From NCBI GenBank assembly GCA_002973635.1, contig CP027224.1, forward strand, positions 4,824,001 to 4,888,000: DNA of 64,000 bases, in the 5' to 3' direction. The position numbers were made by a program, and so were the translations under genes. The notes beneath the pieces are model-generated. The model made no database searches. It was given only the letters and a program-made list of their open reading frames with translations, and was not told where the DNA came from. Of this stretch, positions 1 to 14,134 are shown piece after piece. Position 1 is the stretch's first letter, and each line of letters opens with the position of its first letter. This DNA comes from Lysinibacillus sp. B2A1 (lineage in GTDB: Bacteria; Bacillota; Bacilli; Bacillales_A; Planococcaceae).

Positions 1-601
1 CTTGTTCAACAAGAGCTGACTCTGGTATTGGTTCCTCATAATACTCCCCATATTTTACTTTTTGATAATAGTAAATAGAGTTTAAGGAAAGTCCTATCGA
101 AATACCGCCTAATTTCACTTTATTATCTTTTGTCTTCGTTAAATAATTCTGCTCAACAATATGCGATAAATATATAGGTGCCTTCTTTGCACGCTCTTCT
201 GCTGGCATAGATTCCGTTGAAGGAGGATTTAAACCATCCTTGATTTGGGAACTACGCTTTAGCCAATCGGTCACTGTACTTTTAGCTAAATATTGACCTT
301 CCTGGAAGAAAAAATTCTCTGTGTCAAACTCATTTTGAGAAAGACGCATCAAGCCTGTTTCTACTTCCTTCATATCATATTTTGTATATAAATTGGAAAC
401 TACCAATCCTCGGCTAGCGCTTTCTTTGTAAGGCGTTAGCGCACCATAGTAGGATTCATCTATCTTGAAGCTTGGAATAACCGTTGTTTCCGCTTTTTCC
501 TGTTGTGTCTCCTGTGTAAGCTCTGTCCCCTTCTTAGTAGGCACACAGCCAACTAGCATTGTAGCAGCGATAATTGCTGGAATGAGTCGAAATGACTTCA
601 T
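1..601 (-). CDS. camS: CamS-family sex pheromone lipoprotein, 3' end outside window
   Basis: The first 200 codons of a minus-strand gene lie in the window; the C-terminus runs off the left edge. The start ATG (599-601) follows an AAAGGAGT ribosome binding site at about 611-618. The protein begins with a short lipoprotein signal peptide ending in MLVGC, so the Cys should be lipidated and the mature protein held on the outer face of the membrane. Later segments (ESASRGLVVSNLYTKYD, KLGGISIGLSLNSIYY) fit the CamS/YerH family. YerH is the B. subtilis homologue downstream of pcrA-ligA, the same order as here. CamS proteins are precursors of short secreted pheromone peptides in enterococci and staphylococci; whether that applies here is unknown. 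Confidence 0.85.
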   Translation of the reverse strand, partial: MKSFRLIPAIIAATMLVGCVPTKKGTELTQETQQEKAETTVIPSFKIDESYYGALTPYKESASRGLVVSNLYTKYDMKEVETGLMRLSQNEFDTENFFFQEGQYLAKSTVTDWLKRSSQIKDGLNPPSTESMPAEERAKKAPIYLSHIVEQNYLTKTKDNKVKLGGISIGLSLNSIYYYQKVKYGEYYEEPIPESALVEQ

Positions 602-634
602 TATTTTAATACTCCTTTACTGAAATTCAATTTC

Positions 635-730
635 TACTTGATGAATCTGTTCTTATGTAAACAGAAAGCTGGCATCTGCTATTAGAATACCTTGGCTTTC
701 TGTCAAACTGGTTAGGACAGTTCATCAAGT
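635..730. other. 96-nt two-stem inverted repeat between ligA and camS
   Basis: An outer stem joins ACTTGATGAA (635-644) to TTCATCAAGT (721-730) and is extended by CTGTTCT against AGGACAG with one G-U pair. An inner stem joins ACAGAAAGC (661-669) to GCTTTCTGT (695-703). No T-run follows on the minus strand, so it is not a typical terminator. It sits in the ligA-camS spacer and may tune read-through or RNA stability, or be a small non-autonomous repeat. The structure is seen; the role is unknown. Confidence 0.6.
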
Positions 731-752
731 ATTATGATAATCACCTAAATTG

Positions 753-5824
<5,072 letters not shown>

Positions 5825-5838
5825 TTTGCACCGCCTTA

Positions 5839-5861
5839 CAAACATTTGTTCTTAAATTATA
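5839..5861 (-). promoter_or_regulatory. Candidate SOS (LexA/DinR) site and -10 in front of pcrA
   Basis: Between the pcrB stop and the pcrA ribosome binding site the minus strand reads TATAAT (5856-5861), then AGAACAAATGTTTGT. The latter keeps the AAC-N4-GTT core of the Firmicutes LexA box CGAAC-N4-GTTCG but departs at the outer bases. No good -35 is seen. This could be an SOS-responsive internal promoter for pcrA-ligA-camS. Confidence 0.4.
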
Positions 5862-6546
5862 TCGTATTTTTAACAGCCTTAACAGTCGCAAGCGCAGCTT
5901 TTAAATCATCATAAATAATATTACCTACTACTACTGTATCCGCATATTTTGCCATTTCTGCGGCCTGTTTAGTAGAAGTAATACCACCACCGTAAAACAA
6001 TCGTGTATTATTAAGCTCCTGCTTCACAGCACTAATAACATTAATATCACCATAAGTTCCGCTATATTCTACATAAAATACTGGTAGCTTAAAAAAGTTT
6101 TCTGCCAGACGTGCATAAGCAACAATATCATCTATTGATAAATCTGTTTTCGCATTTGTCACCTCAGCAGCCTTACAATGTGGATTTAATATACAATAGC
6201 CTTCAGCTACTAGCTCATCCCATACCATGATATCCCCATATTCCTTTATAGCTTCATGGTGTAAGTTTTTAATCCATTTAGGATCATCACTATTTAACAC
6301 TGTCGGAATAAAGTAATAGTCGTAGCCTGGAGTTATCGAATCGATTGTAGAAATTTCAAGCGCTATCGGTACTTCAAAGCGTCTTACACGAACAAGCAAA
6401 TCTAATACACCGTCTAATGTTATACCATCTGTTCCACCAACTAAAATGACATCTGTTCCTGATTCACAAATTTTTTCTAATGCCTCATCTGTAATTTCCT
6501 TAGCTGGATCGAGCTTAAACACATGTCTCCATTCTAAATAATCCAT
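5857..6546 (-). CDS. pcrB: Heptaprenylglyceryl phosphate synthase PcrB
   Basis: A 229-aa TIM-barrel prenyltransferase. PcrB joins heptaprenyl diphosphate to glycerol-1-phosphate to make an archaeal-type ether lipid precursor in Bacillales. Family features are the N-terminal [11 protein letters not shown], the phosphate-binding VGGTDG segment near residue 36, PTVLNSDD near residue 90 and the C-terminal YGGGITS and VVGNIIY loops. The start has an AGGTGG site. It directly precedes pcrA, as in B. subtilis, and follows yerC across a terminator-like hairpin. Confidence 0.96.
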   Translation of the reverse strand: MDYLEWRHVFKLDPAKEITDEALEKICESGTDVILVGGTDGITLDGVLDLLVRVRRFEVPIALEISTIDSITPGYDYYFIPTVLNSDDPKWIKNLHHEAIKEYGDIMVWDELVAEGYCILNPHCKAAEVTNAKTDLSIDDIVAYARLAENFFKLPVFYVEYSGTYGDINVISAVKQELNNTRLFYGGGITSTKQAAEMAKYADTVVVGNIIYDDLKAALATVKAVKNTI

Positions 6547-6615
6547 TTATTTTACCACCTATCATTTTCTATCTATTCGTTTACAAGTATAGCTTATGAC
6601 TGACGACAAAAAAAT

Positions 6616-6649
6616 GAAAAAGACTGAGCAGAAACTCTACCCAGCCTCT
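6616..6649 (-). terminator. Rho-independent terminator after yerC
   Basis: On the minus strand AGGCTGGGTAGA and TCTGCTCAGTCT form a 12-bp stem with G-U pairs around a short GTT loop, followed by TTTTTC. It lies just after the yerC stop (6657) and should separate yerC from pcrB, at least in part. Confidence 0.75.
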
Positions 6650-6656
6650 TTACCTA

Positions 6657-6977
6657 CTATTCTTTTGGTGCTTGAAATGGTTTTTCATCAGGATACAAAC
6701 GACCTAGCATTTCATCATATGTATCGTTCCCATAATCAAAGCAACGTCGTACGCGAGAAATAGTTGCTGTACTAGCACCTGTTTCCTTTTTGATGGACTC
6801 GTAGGTTTTCTTTAAACGTAATAAATGCGCAACTTCAAAACGTTGTGCCAGTGATTGAATTTCACTAATCGTACATAAATCATCAAAAAACTTATAGCAT
6901 TCTTCGATGTCTTTCAGCTCTAACACTGCTTTAAACAATTGATCTGTTTGATGCCCTCGAATTTTTTCGATTTGCAT
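6657..6977 (-). CDS. yerC: YerC/YecD family TrpR-related protein
   Basis: A 106-aa small DNA-binding protein of the YerC/YecD family, distantly related to the Trp repressor. The centre carries a helix-turn-helix-like stretch (SIKKETGASTATISRVRRCFDYG, residues about 61-83). The start is preceded by AAAGGGAGG. It follows yerB by 15 nt, as in B. subtilis, and is likely cotranscribed with it. Its target is not known from this sequence; the ligand is not tryptophan in any way I can show. Confidence 0.9.
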   Translation of the reverse strand: MQIEKIRGHQTDQLFKAVLELKDIEECYKFFDDLCTISEIQSLAQRFEVAHLLRLKKTYESIKKETGASTATISRVRRCFDYGNDTYDEMLGRLYPDEKPFQAPKE

Positions 6978-6992
6978 GCAATTTTCCTCCCT

Positions 6993-8054
6993 TTAAGGCT
7001 GCGTTTTCACCATTGCCTGTAACCCTGGTGAAGCTGGTACGAAATGAATCCATGACTTTCCTGGTACTAATTTAACAAGCTCCCCAGATTCTTCTACAGC
7101 CATCGGTAATCCATCAATATTAGCCCATTTAACTTCTCTCATAAAGCCATTTTGGAATACGTACGCATTTCCACCAGAAGTTAAATCAATTTCTTGGCGT
7201 CCAACATTATCAATAGTTCGATGATTCATTTCAAAAAATAGAACATTTGCCAATGATAATGCTTCGCCTGTTAATATATCCTTTGTGTCAACGCCAGCCG
7301 ATTGTCGTCCATAATGATTACTTTGATGATCATACACATACGAATTGTGGAAATACTCACTATTTCCGTAGTAAATGTCAACTTTACTTGTTTCAATGCC
7401 TATTTTACCACGTTCATCAGGTTCATAAAAAGCCTGACGCACTTTTTCACTGTAAATCATTGAAGCGCCTATATTTTTAGCACCTTTTAATAAATTCTCA
7501 GATGTAATATAGGAATTATGTGGTGCAACACGATCCTTTGAACGTTTAAAGAGTGTACCATCATAATTCATGCCATTAATATTATCGATTACATTATTCT
7601 CAAGCATTGATTTAGCTTCCGGGCTATAACCATGAGCTACATAAAAAGCATCGAAGCCTTTAGCGATATCGACAAAATAGGATCTTGCACTACGAACAGG
7701 CCCAAAATTTTCTGGTAACTCACTTTGATAGACGGCTAAAAAACGAGTAACATCACCCTCTGCCAGCATTTCATAAATAATATCTGCTGCTGCTATTCCC
7801 GATTGAGGACGTGCAGCTGGATGATTATTAATCGTCACGATAATTGGACGTTGTGTGATTTCCCCTTTAACAACCTCACCTGTTAATGGCGCAAGAAATG
7901 CTTCCTCTTTTACAGGCTCCTCAATAACTGGCTCTTCTTCAGCTTTGTTCTTTTCGTCTTCCTTTACTTCTGAGGAATCCTTTGAACATCCTCCTATCAA
8001 CAAGGCACTAAATGCCATAGTGATGAATAGTTTTTTTGATTTAAACACAAGCAT
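6993..8054 (-). CDS. yerB: DUF3048-family lipoprotein YerB
   Basis: A 353-aa secreted lipoprotein. The ATG at 8052-8054 is preferred over the longer frame start at 8075 because AAAGGAGAGA precedes it at good spacing. A signal peptide with lipobox LLIGGC is followed by an acidic, disordered linker (EVKEDEKNKAEEEPVIEEP) and the DUF3048 domain (NNHPAARPQSGIAAADIIYE; AVYQSELPENFGPVRSARSY). The biochemical function of the family is not established. The protein should be anchored to the outer face of the membrane. Confidence 0.92.
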   Translation of the reverse strand: MLVFKSKKLFITMAFSALLIGGCSKDSSEVKEDEKNKAEEEPVIEEPVKEEAFLAPLTGEVVKGEITQRPIIVTINNHPAARPQSGIAAADIIYEMLAEGDVTRFLAVYQSELPENFGPVRSARSYFVDIAKGFDAFYVAHGYSPEAKSMLENNVIDNINGMNYDGTLFKRSKDRVAPHNSYITSENLLKGAKNIGASMIYSEKVRQAFYEPDERGKIGIETSKVDIYYGNSEYFHNSYVYDHQSNHYGRQSAGVDTKDILTGEALSLANVLFFEMNHRTIDNVGRQEIDLTSGGNAYVFQNGFMREVKWANIDGLPMAVEESGELVKLVPGKSWIHFVPASPGLQAMVKTQP

Positions 8055-8123
8055 TACTCTCTCTCCTTTAAACAATCACACAAACTGTAATTGGACTATG
8101 ATTACGCTAAAGTGAAAACACAG

Positions 8124-9845
8124 CTAGCGCATAACTGCTGGTAATAATAACTTATTCTTCATAACATCAAAAATCCCTTTTGGTGTTATACGGATATAAG
8201 GTAAATGTGTAGATTGTAAAAATAATAAAGTATAGATTGCGTCACCTAGGCGATAACCACGTTCAGCTAATGCTTGTTTTAAAGCTAGTTCTTTATTTGT
8301 TAGCTCCTCTACATCTCCATCATAAAGTAGACCACCGATTGTCAAAGGAATAGAAGCAATAACCTCTCCCTTTTCTACAAGGACAATGCCACCCTGCATT
8401 GCCTTCATTTCCTCAAAGGCTTTTATCATATCCTCTTTATTTTTTCCAATAAGTAAAATATCACCTGTATTGGAGTAAGATGAGGCAAATCCTTGAACAC
8501 TAGTCGCGAAGCCTTTAATCATCGTATTTACATGCCAATTGCCGTCTCTATTAATGAGCATTAAGTAGCACTCATCATGATCAGCAAGCTGTCCCTCTCT
8601 AGTAACTAATGAATTATATGGTTTTGTAATTACATCGTTCACAAGCTCGATTCCAAAAGGCATTGAAAACTGGAAATCATGAGAATTTAACGAAAACCCT
8701 AAATTAAACGTTGGAATAGCTGAATAATCAATAGCAGCAAGCTTATGCACTCGCTGTCCATCACGTTTTAGCCAGATACCCTTAGATAGTACGCTTTCAG
8801 GAACTGGATGCCATTCATCTTGTAATATATTCAAAGAAGCAAAGCGTCCTGTCGCGATAAAGCCATGTAAGTTGGACATATTATAATAGCGTGCCACATT
8901 ATAAGTAGCCATTTGATAGGCATCTATTGGTGATACTCCTGCATCTAAAGCTACTTGAATACATTTATCCATTACACCATCCTGATGGAAGGAAGGCGTT
9001 GAACCATCCGTCGTCATCATTAAATGATCAAAAATAGGAAGCTTTTTTTCTACAATTCCTTTTAAGAGATGCGGTAAATCTGGGCGAATCGAAGAATGGC
9101 GCAGTGTTACAGCATACCCCTGCATAATACGCCTTTCCACTTCCTCCACTGTCATTGCTTCATGATCACCATCTGCGCCAAGTAATTTCATGCGGGCTAA
9201 CGTTCTTTCTGATGCTCCAGGAAAGTGTCCTTCTATTTTTTTGCCATATCCTTTAGCCATTTGCATACGATAGAGCATTTGGTCATCTCCATGCAGCAAT
9301 CTTGGCCAGCCCGTTAATTCTCCTCCAAGTAGAACATCATCCCGCTCTAACCATTCTAAGATTGATGTATTAGAGAAAATTTCTTCCTCCTGCTCCATCT
9401 CAGTTTGTGAATCAAAGCGTGTCCACCAGTAAAAAGAAAACGGAAGCTTTTTCAAGTGATTCAATATTGAAAACGCTTTCTTATTTTCTAAAGATAAAAC
9501 AAAACTTAAATTATCAGAAATAAAAGCAGTTGTGCCTAACTGTCCGCAAAAATCAGCAAAAGATTGTGGATGATAGAGCTGAAATGGATGGACATGAGGT
9601 TCGATATAGCCTGGTACAATTGTTTTATTCGTACAATCCACTACCTCTGTTCCCTCTATAAAAGGAGGCATTCTGTCACCAGCATAGACAATTCGATCTC
9701 CTAAAATCCAAATGTTTCCTACTACCCATTGTTTGAGCATGCTATGTAAATACCGTGCATTTTTTAACACAATATCCGGTGCCTTTTTACCATCAATTAC
9801 CGCTAATTGTTGGCGTAATTTTGTAATTTTCCATACTGGATCCAT
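8124..9845 (-). CDS. yerA: Adenine deaminase family amidohydrolase YerA
   Basis: A 573-aa metal-dependent amidohydrolase of the adenine deaminase family (adenine to hypoxanthine and ammonia). The metal-binding His pair is in EPHVHP (H84, H86). Further family segments are GGELTGWPRLL, EGHFPG, LRHSSIRPD and FDHLMMTTDG. The C-terminal half carries the GFATSVQGFASSYSNTGDILLIG region typical of the family. B. subtilis YerA is a paralogue of AdeC in the same neighbourhood, so the substrate may differ from adenine. Its place next to the purine operon fits purine salvage. Confidence 0.88.
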   Translation of the reverse strand: MDPVWKITKLRQQLAVIDGKKAPDIVLKNARYLHSMLKQWVVGNIWILGDRIVYAGDRMPPFIEGTEVVDCTNKTIVPGYIEPHVHPFQLYHPQSFADFCGQLGTTAFISDNLSFVLSLENKKAFSILNHLKKLPFSFYWWTRFDSQTEMEQEEEIFSNTSILEWLERDDVLLGGELTGWPRLLHGDDQMLYRMQMAKGYGKKIEGHFPGASERTLARMKLLGADGDHEAMTVEEVERRIMQGYAVTLRHSSIRPDLPHLLKGIVEKKLPIFDHLMMTTDGSTPSFHQDGVMDKCIQVALDAGVSPIDAYQMATYNVARYYNMSNLHGFIATGRFASLNILQDEWHPVPESVLSKGIWLKRDGQRVHKLAAIDYSAIPTFNLGFSLNSHDFQFSMPFGIELVNDVITKPYNSLVTREGQLADHDECYLMLINRDGNWHVNTMIKGFATSVQGFASSYSNTGDILLIGKNKEDMIKAFEEMKAMQGGIVLVEKGEVIASIPLTIGGLLYDGDVEELTNKELALKQALAERGYRLGDAIYTLLFLQSTHLPYIRITPKGIFDVMKNKLLLPAVMR

Positions 9846-9893
9846 TCTATCCGCTCCTTCCTAAATTACGTAAAATTTCATTGTGTAATTCTA

Positions 9894-9957
9894 ATGTGAT
9901 ATCACATACTACTACTGCATAAGTGCATTTTATCTTTAAAATGCGGCTTTTATGCAA
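9894..9957. other. Palindrome and hairpin upstream of yerA
   Basis: A perfect 14-bp palindrome ATGTGATATCACAT (9894-9907) lies about 50 bp upstream of the yerA start. Next to it is a two-part hairpin, TGCATAA with TTATGCA and GCATTTTA with TAAAATGC, at about 9917-9957. The palindrome could be an operator. No T-run marks the hairpin as a terminator on either strand. Confidence 0.4.
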
Positions 9958-10046
9958 TCATCTTGTTTCAATCGTAACACAGCACTTTCATAAAGCAAAG
10001 TGCACCCCGCTTTATTTTTTCCACAATGACTAAAGGAGGAAATAGT

Positions 10047-10505
10047 ATGATGCAACAAGCTAATTTAAGTGAAAAAAATGCCTTCTGTCGCTTTGCCATG
10101 GGTACAAGTATGACGGCATTTGGCATCGCTAGGGTCTCAAGAAATCCTAACTGTACGGGAGGTCGATTATTGATTGCATTAGGTGCTATGAAAATGGCTG
10201 AGGGTATCTTTAAATATTGCCCAACAAAATCTTTACTGAATTCCAATATGCAAAATGCCATGAATAGCTCTATGCAAAGTATGCTCAGCGGACAAAATTC
10301 TATGTCATCTGATCAATCTATGACATCTAATCCATCCATGTCATCCGAGCAAATCGACAAGCTCATGAAGGATTTCTCCTCTGCCATATCTGGTAATTCG
10401 TCAGTATCAAACCCAACTGCTTTAAAGCAATCTGACGCCAGCACTTCAAATCAAAATTCCTCAGACAGTAGAAATTCTACAAATAAAGCACAAAATCCTT
10501 CTTAG
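10047..10505 (+). CDS. YgaP-like DUF2892 membrane-domain protein with Ser/Met/Asn-rich tail
   Basis: A 152-aa protein. The ATG at 10047 is chosen for the AAAGGAGG site at 10032-10039. Residues about 8-60 form a short two-helix membrane hairpin (RFAMGTSMTAFGIARV ... GGRLLIALGAMKMAEG) of the DUF2892/YgaP-like type, with an R-NPNCTGGR turn. After residue about 70 the chain becomes a low-complexity tail rich in Ser, Asn, Met and Gln (SMSSDQSMTSNPSMSS). It is the only plus-strand gene in the first 24 kb and converges on purD. The function is unknown. Confidence 0.75.
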   Translation: MMQQANLSEKNAFCRFAMGTSMTAFGIARVSRNPNCTGGRLLIALGAMKMAEGIFKYCPTKSLLNSNMQNAMNSSMQSMLSGQNSMSSDQSMTSNPSMSSEQIDKLMKDFSSAISGNSSVSNPTALKQSDASTSNQNSSDSRNSTNKAQNPS

Positions 10506-10511
10506 TCAAAG

Positions 10512-10539
10512 GAGCCGTCTCAACTATACGAGACGGCTC
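10512..10539. terminator. Hairpin between convergent genes
   Basis: GAGCCGTCTC and GAGACGGCTC form a perfect 10-bp stem around CAACTATAC. The T-tract on the plus side is weak (TTACCCTT). The position between the DUF2892-like gene and purD suggests a bidirectional terminator. Confidence 0.65.
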
Positions 10540-10597
10540 TTACCCTTATAAATCATACGTTTGATAACGATAATAAGTTTCAAAGCATGATGAAATT

Positions 10598-11854
10598 TTA
10601 TTTAAATGTTCGCCAACCGATATCTTTGCGGTAGAAGAAATTGTTCCATTCTTCAGTTGCAATACCTGCATATACTTTTTCTTGCGCTTCTTTTAGAGTA
10701 GATGCTTTTGCTCCAACTAATAAAACTCGTCCACCGTTACCAACAAATTTGTCATCTACAAGCTTTGTACCTGCATGGAATACGGCATGTGAAGCCGATA
10801 GATTCTCTAAACTTGGTAATACATGTCCTTTTTCAACGTCCCCTGGATATCCTTCTGCAGCAATTACAACACCAAGCATTGCATCTTCTGACCATTGTAA
10901 ATCAAATGGTCTTTCATCCAGTAGAGCCATCATGAAATCACCAAAATCAGAAACCATACGTGGTAAAACGACTTGTGTTTCTGGATCGCCAAAGCGTGCA
11001 TTAAACTCAATTACTTTTGGACCGTTTTGTGTTAATATGAGCCCTGCATATAAAATCCCAGTAAACGATACACCATCTGATTCCATGCCTTGAACAGTTG
11101 GTTCAACGATTGTTTTATAAGCTACGTCCACTACTTCCTGTGAAATTTGGGGTACTGGTGAATAAGCACCCATCCCACCTGTATTAGGACCTTTATCGCC
11201 ATCATATGCTCGTTTATGATCCTGAGCAATAACCATTGGATAAATCTGACCTTTATGAACAAATGACATAAATGAGAATTCTTCGCCATCTAAAAATTCC
11301 TCGATAACAACACGAGAGGAAGATTCACCAAAACGTTGATTACCAATCATATCCTGAACCGCTTCAATAGCTTCTTCCTGTGTCATGGCAACAACTACAC
11401 CTTTACCAGCAGCCAAGCCATCCGCCTTAATCACAATAGGTGCACCTTGTTCTTTAATATATGTGATCGCCTTATCTGCTTCCGTAAACGTTTCGTGAGC
11501 CGCTGTTGGGATATTGTATTTGTTCATAATATCCTTAGCATATGATTTACTGCTTTCGATTTGTGCTGCTTCTTTTGTTGGACCAAATACACGTAAACCA
11601 CGAGCAATAAAGAAATCTACAATCCCTTCAGCAAGTGGTTGCTCAGGTCCGACGAAAGTCAAATCCACTGCATTTTCTTTTGCAAATTGCGCCAAACCAG
11701 CAAAATCCATCGTATCAATAGCAACAACCTCTGCATCGCCTCGCATACCATCATTGCCAGGTGCAACAAATACCTTTCGAACTGATGGGGAATTACTAAA
11801 TTGTTTAGCGATAGTATGCTCACGACCACCGCTTCCGATTACTAATACATTCAT
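10598..11854 (-). CDS. purD: Phosphoribosylamine-glycine ligase PurD
   Basis: A 418-aa ATP-grasp ligase for step 2 of purine synthesis: phosphoribosylamine plus glycine plus ATP gives GAR. The N-terminal VIGSGGREHTIA is the family signature. The ATP-grasp region has KADGLAAGKGVV (about residues 143-154) and the metal-binding EFNARFGDPETQ (about residues 285-296). It is the last gene of the pur operon, as in B. subtilis, and is separated from purH by 76 nt holding a hairpin. Confidence 0.97.
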   Translation of the reverse strand: MNVLVIGSGGREHTIAKQFSNSPSVRKVFVAPGNDGMRGDAEVVAIDTMDFAGLAQFAKENAVDLTFVGPEQPLAEGIVDFFIARGLRVFGPTKEAAQIESSKSYAKDIMNKYNIPTAAHETFTEADKAITYIKEQGAPIVIKADGLAAGKGVVVAMTQEEAIEAVQDMIGNQRFGESSSRVVIEEFLDGEEFSFMSFVHKGQIYPMVIAQDHKRAYDGDKGPNTGGMGAYSPVPQISQEVVDVAYKTIVEPTVQGMESDGVSFTGILYAGLILTQNGPKVIEFNARFGDPETQVVLPRMVSDFGDFMMALLDERPFDLQWSEDAMLGVVIAAEGYPGDVEKGHVLPSLENLSASHAVFHAGTKLVDDKFVGNGGRVLLVGAKASTLKEAQEKVYAGIATEEWNNFFYRKDIGWRTFK

Positions 11855-11881
11855 CTTGGGAAAATCCTCCTATTTGTAAGT

Positions 11882-11911
11882 AAGACCGAGATGAACCAAC
11901 ATCTCGGTCTT
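11882..11911 (-). other. Inter-cistronic hairpin, purH-purD
   Basis: AAGACCGAGAT and ATCTCGGTCTT form a perfect 11-bp stem with an 8-nt loop in the purH-purD spacer. No T-run follows in the direction of transcription (ACTTAC), so a processing or stability element is more likely than a strong terminator. Confidence 0.6.
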
Positions 11912-11930
11912 AAAATTTAACATGTTTTAA

Positions 11931-13457
11931 TTAATGCTTAAAATGACGTACTCCTGTAAATACCATTGTAATACCATACTCATTTGCTTTATCAATAGAA
12001 TCCTGATCTTTAATAGAGCCGCCTGGTTGAATAATTGCCGTAATACCAGCTGCTGCCGCTGCTTCCACTGTATCACTCATTGGGAAGAACGCATCAGATG
12101 CCAATGCAGCACCTTTTGCTTTCTCGCCAGCTTGCTCAAAAGCAATTTTAGCAGCACCAACACGATTCATTTGACCTGCGCCAACACCAAGTGTCATTTG
12201 GGAATCAGTTACGACAATTGCATTTGATTTAACATGTTTGACAACCGACCAGCCAAGCTGTAATGCTTCCCACTCTTGTGCTGTCGGTTCACGATCTGTT
12301 ACTACTTTGATATCAGCATTGGCAAAACCGTAACGATCTGGTTCTTGAACAAGAAGCCCACCTTCTACAGATACTACATTGAAACTATCTTGTTTTGCTT
12401 GCTCAAAAGGAATTGTTAACAAACGAATATTTTTCTTTTGCATTAAAATATCAAGTGCATCTTGAGTAAAGGCAGGTGCAATAATAATTTCTAAGAATAT
12501 ATGACTTAATTTTTCAGCCGTTGCTGCATCCACTTCCATATTTAATGCGATAATGCCGCCAAATATAGAAGTAGAATCAGCAGCGTATGCTTTATCAAAT
12601 GCTTCCTCTAGTGTAACACCAGTACCAACACCACAAGGGTTCATATGTTTTACCGCAACTGCTGCTGGCATTTCAAATTCTTTGACAATTTGTAATGCTG
12701 CATTGCCATCCTGAATATTATTGTATGATAATTCTTTACCATGTAATTGCGTTGCATAAGCTAATGAGAAGTCAGAGCCGAGACGTTTTTGATAAAATGC
12801 CGCTTTTTGATGAGGATTTTCACCATAGCGTAAATTTTGCTTTAATTCATATGTCATTGTTAAGCTCTCTGGAAACTCTTCTTCTGTTAAGTAGTTTGAT
12901 ATATAGGAATCATAGGCAGCTGTGTGACGGAAAACTTTTGCAGCTAGCTTACGACGTGTTTCAATTGTTGTTGTACAGTTTGCTTTTAGTTCCTCTAACA
13001 CGTTTGCATAGTCATTGCTATCCACAATTACTGTGACATATTGATGGTTTTTTGCTGCAGAACGTAACATTGTTGGACCACCGATATCAATATTCTCGAT
13101 AGCATCATCCCATGTTACATTAGGCTTTGAAATTGTTTCAACGAACGGGTAAAGATTAACACATACAATCTCAATTGGCTCAATTCCATGCTCATTCATT
13201 TGCGCTTGATGAGAAGCATCGTCGAATTTTCCTAATAAACCACCGTGAATCAATGGGTTTAATGTTTTTACACGACCATCTAAGATTTCAGGGAATTTAG
13301 TTACTTCATCAACTGCTGTTACAGCAACATGATTGTCCTGTAGCATTTTTTTTGTACCACCAGTTGATAAAATTTCATAACCTAATGCTACTAGTTCTTT
13401 TGCAAATTCTAAAATACCATCTTTATTGGAAACACTGATTAATGCACGTTTTGTCAC
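11931..13457 (-). CDS. purH: Bifunctional AICAR transformylase/IMP cyclohydrolase PurH
   Basis: A 508-aa bifunctional enzyme for the last two steps to IMP. The N-terminal MGS-like IMP cyclohydrolase domain (residues about 1-150) holds [16 protein letters not shown] and [11 protein letters not shown]. The C-terminal AICAR formyltransferase domain holds LRYGENPHQ, the catalytic KHMNPCG (about residue 265) and [12 protein letters not shown]. It lies inside the pur operon. The purN-purH spacer of 107 nt contains a hairpin. Confidence 0.97.
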   Translation of the reverse strand: MTKRALISVSNKDGILEFAKELVALGYEILSTGGTKKMLQDNHVAVTAVDEVTKFPEILDGRVKTLNPLIHGGLLGKFDDASHQAQMNEHGIEPIEIVCVNLYPFVETISKPNVTWDDAIENIDIGGPTMLRSAAKNHQYVTVIVDSNDYANVLEELKANCTTTIETRRKLAAKVFRHTAAYDSYISNYLTEEEFPESLTMTYELKQNLRYGENPHQKAAFYQKRLGSDFSLAYATQLHGKELSYNNIQDGNAALQIVKEFEMPAAVAVKHMNPCGVGTGVTLEEAFDKAYAADSTSIFGGIIALNMEVDAATAEKLSHIFLEIIIAPAFTQDALDILMQKKNIRLLTIPFEQAKQDSFNVVSVEGGLLVQEPDRYGFANADIKVVTDREPTAQEWEALQLGWSVVKHVKSNAIVVTDSQMTLGVGAGQMNRVGAAKIAFEQAGEKAKGAALASDAFFPMSDTVEAAAAAGITAIIQPGGSIKDQDSIDKANEYGITMVFTGVRHFKH

Positions 13458-13509
13458 AACAATATCCTCCTAATTTTTATCGTGTCTGCCACGAAAATGT
13501 CTTACAATT

Positions 13510-13561
13510 ATTGATAGAGTAGAGTTAGGTATTCAGTGAGTAGCCCTAACTCCTCATCAAT
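13510..13561 (-). other. Inter-cistronic hairpin, purN-purH
   Basis: Two nested stems, ATTGAT with ATCAAT (13510-13515, 13556-13561) and GAGTTAGG with CCTAACTC (13522-13529, 13545-13552), close a 15-nt loop. They fill the spacer just after the purN stop. There is no T-run on the minus strand. Confidence 0.55.
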
Positions 13562-13564
13562 AGT

Positions 13565-14134
13565 TTACTTAAACAATTGCTGTAAAGCTGTTGTATATAG
13601 TACATGCTCTTGCTTATGAATAGCCACTTCTGTTGCCTCACGGTCACCATCAATAACGGCAACTGCTGCTTGTGCAATTATAGGACCTGTGTCCATACCT
13701 TCATCTACAAAATGCACAGTTACACCTGTTATTTTGACTCCATGTTCCATTGCCTGCCCAATAGCATCCTTACCTGGGAAAGCAGGTAATAATGACGGAT
13801 GGATATTCACGATACGCTGTGGAAATGCTGACAGTAATACTTCACTAATCAGTCGCATATAACCAGCAAGCACAATCCATTCCACATTACATTCCTGTAA
13901 AGCCTCGATAATAGCTGTCTCGTAATCTGCTTTTGAAGCAAACTCTTTTGGATTTAAAGCTAGTACTGGAATACTAAAATTCTCGGCACGTGTCACTACA
14001 AACGCGCCAGGCTTGTCTGTCACAACAAGCTCGACTTTTGCATGTAGCTCTCCACGTTCAATTGCCTCTTGAATGGCCTGAAAATTACTGCCGCTGCCTG
14101 AGGCAAAAACGGCAATTTTAGTAGGTGCAGTCAT
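13565..14134 (-). CDS. purN: Phosphoribosylglycinamide formyltransferase PurN
   Basis: A 189-aa formyl-tetrahydrofolate dependent GAR transformylase (step 3). Family features are the N-terminal FASGSGSNFQAI phosphate loop, LAGYMRLI near residue 90, the catalytic NIHPSLLPAFPG (about residues 108-119) and HFVDEGMDTGPII. Its ATG overlaps the purM stop (TAATG), which implies translational coupling. Confidence 0.97.
   Translation of the reverse strand: MTAPTKIAVFASGSGSNFQAIQEAIERGELHAKVELVVTDKPGAFVVTRAENFSIPVLALNPKEFASKADYETAIIEALQECNVEWIVLAGYMRLISEVLLSAFPQRIVNIHPSLLPAFPGKDAIGQAMEHGVKITGVTVHFVDEGMDTGPIIAQAAVAVIDGDREATEVAIHKQEHVLYTTALQQLFK

Noticed and set aside
13510..13561. Transcription terminator splitting the pur operon after purN
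   Set aside because: The stem is good but no T-run follows, and purH-purD downstream have no promoter I can see.
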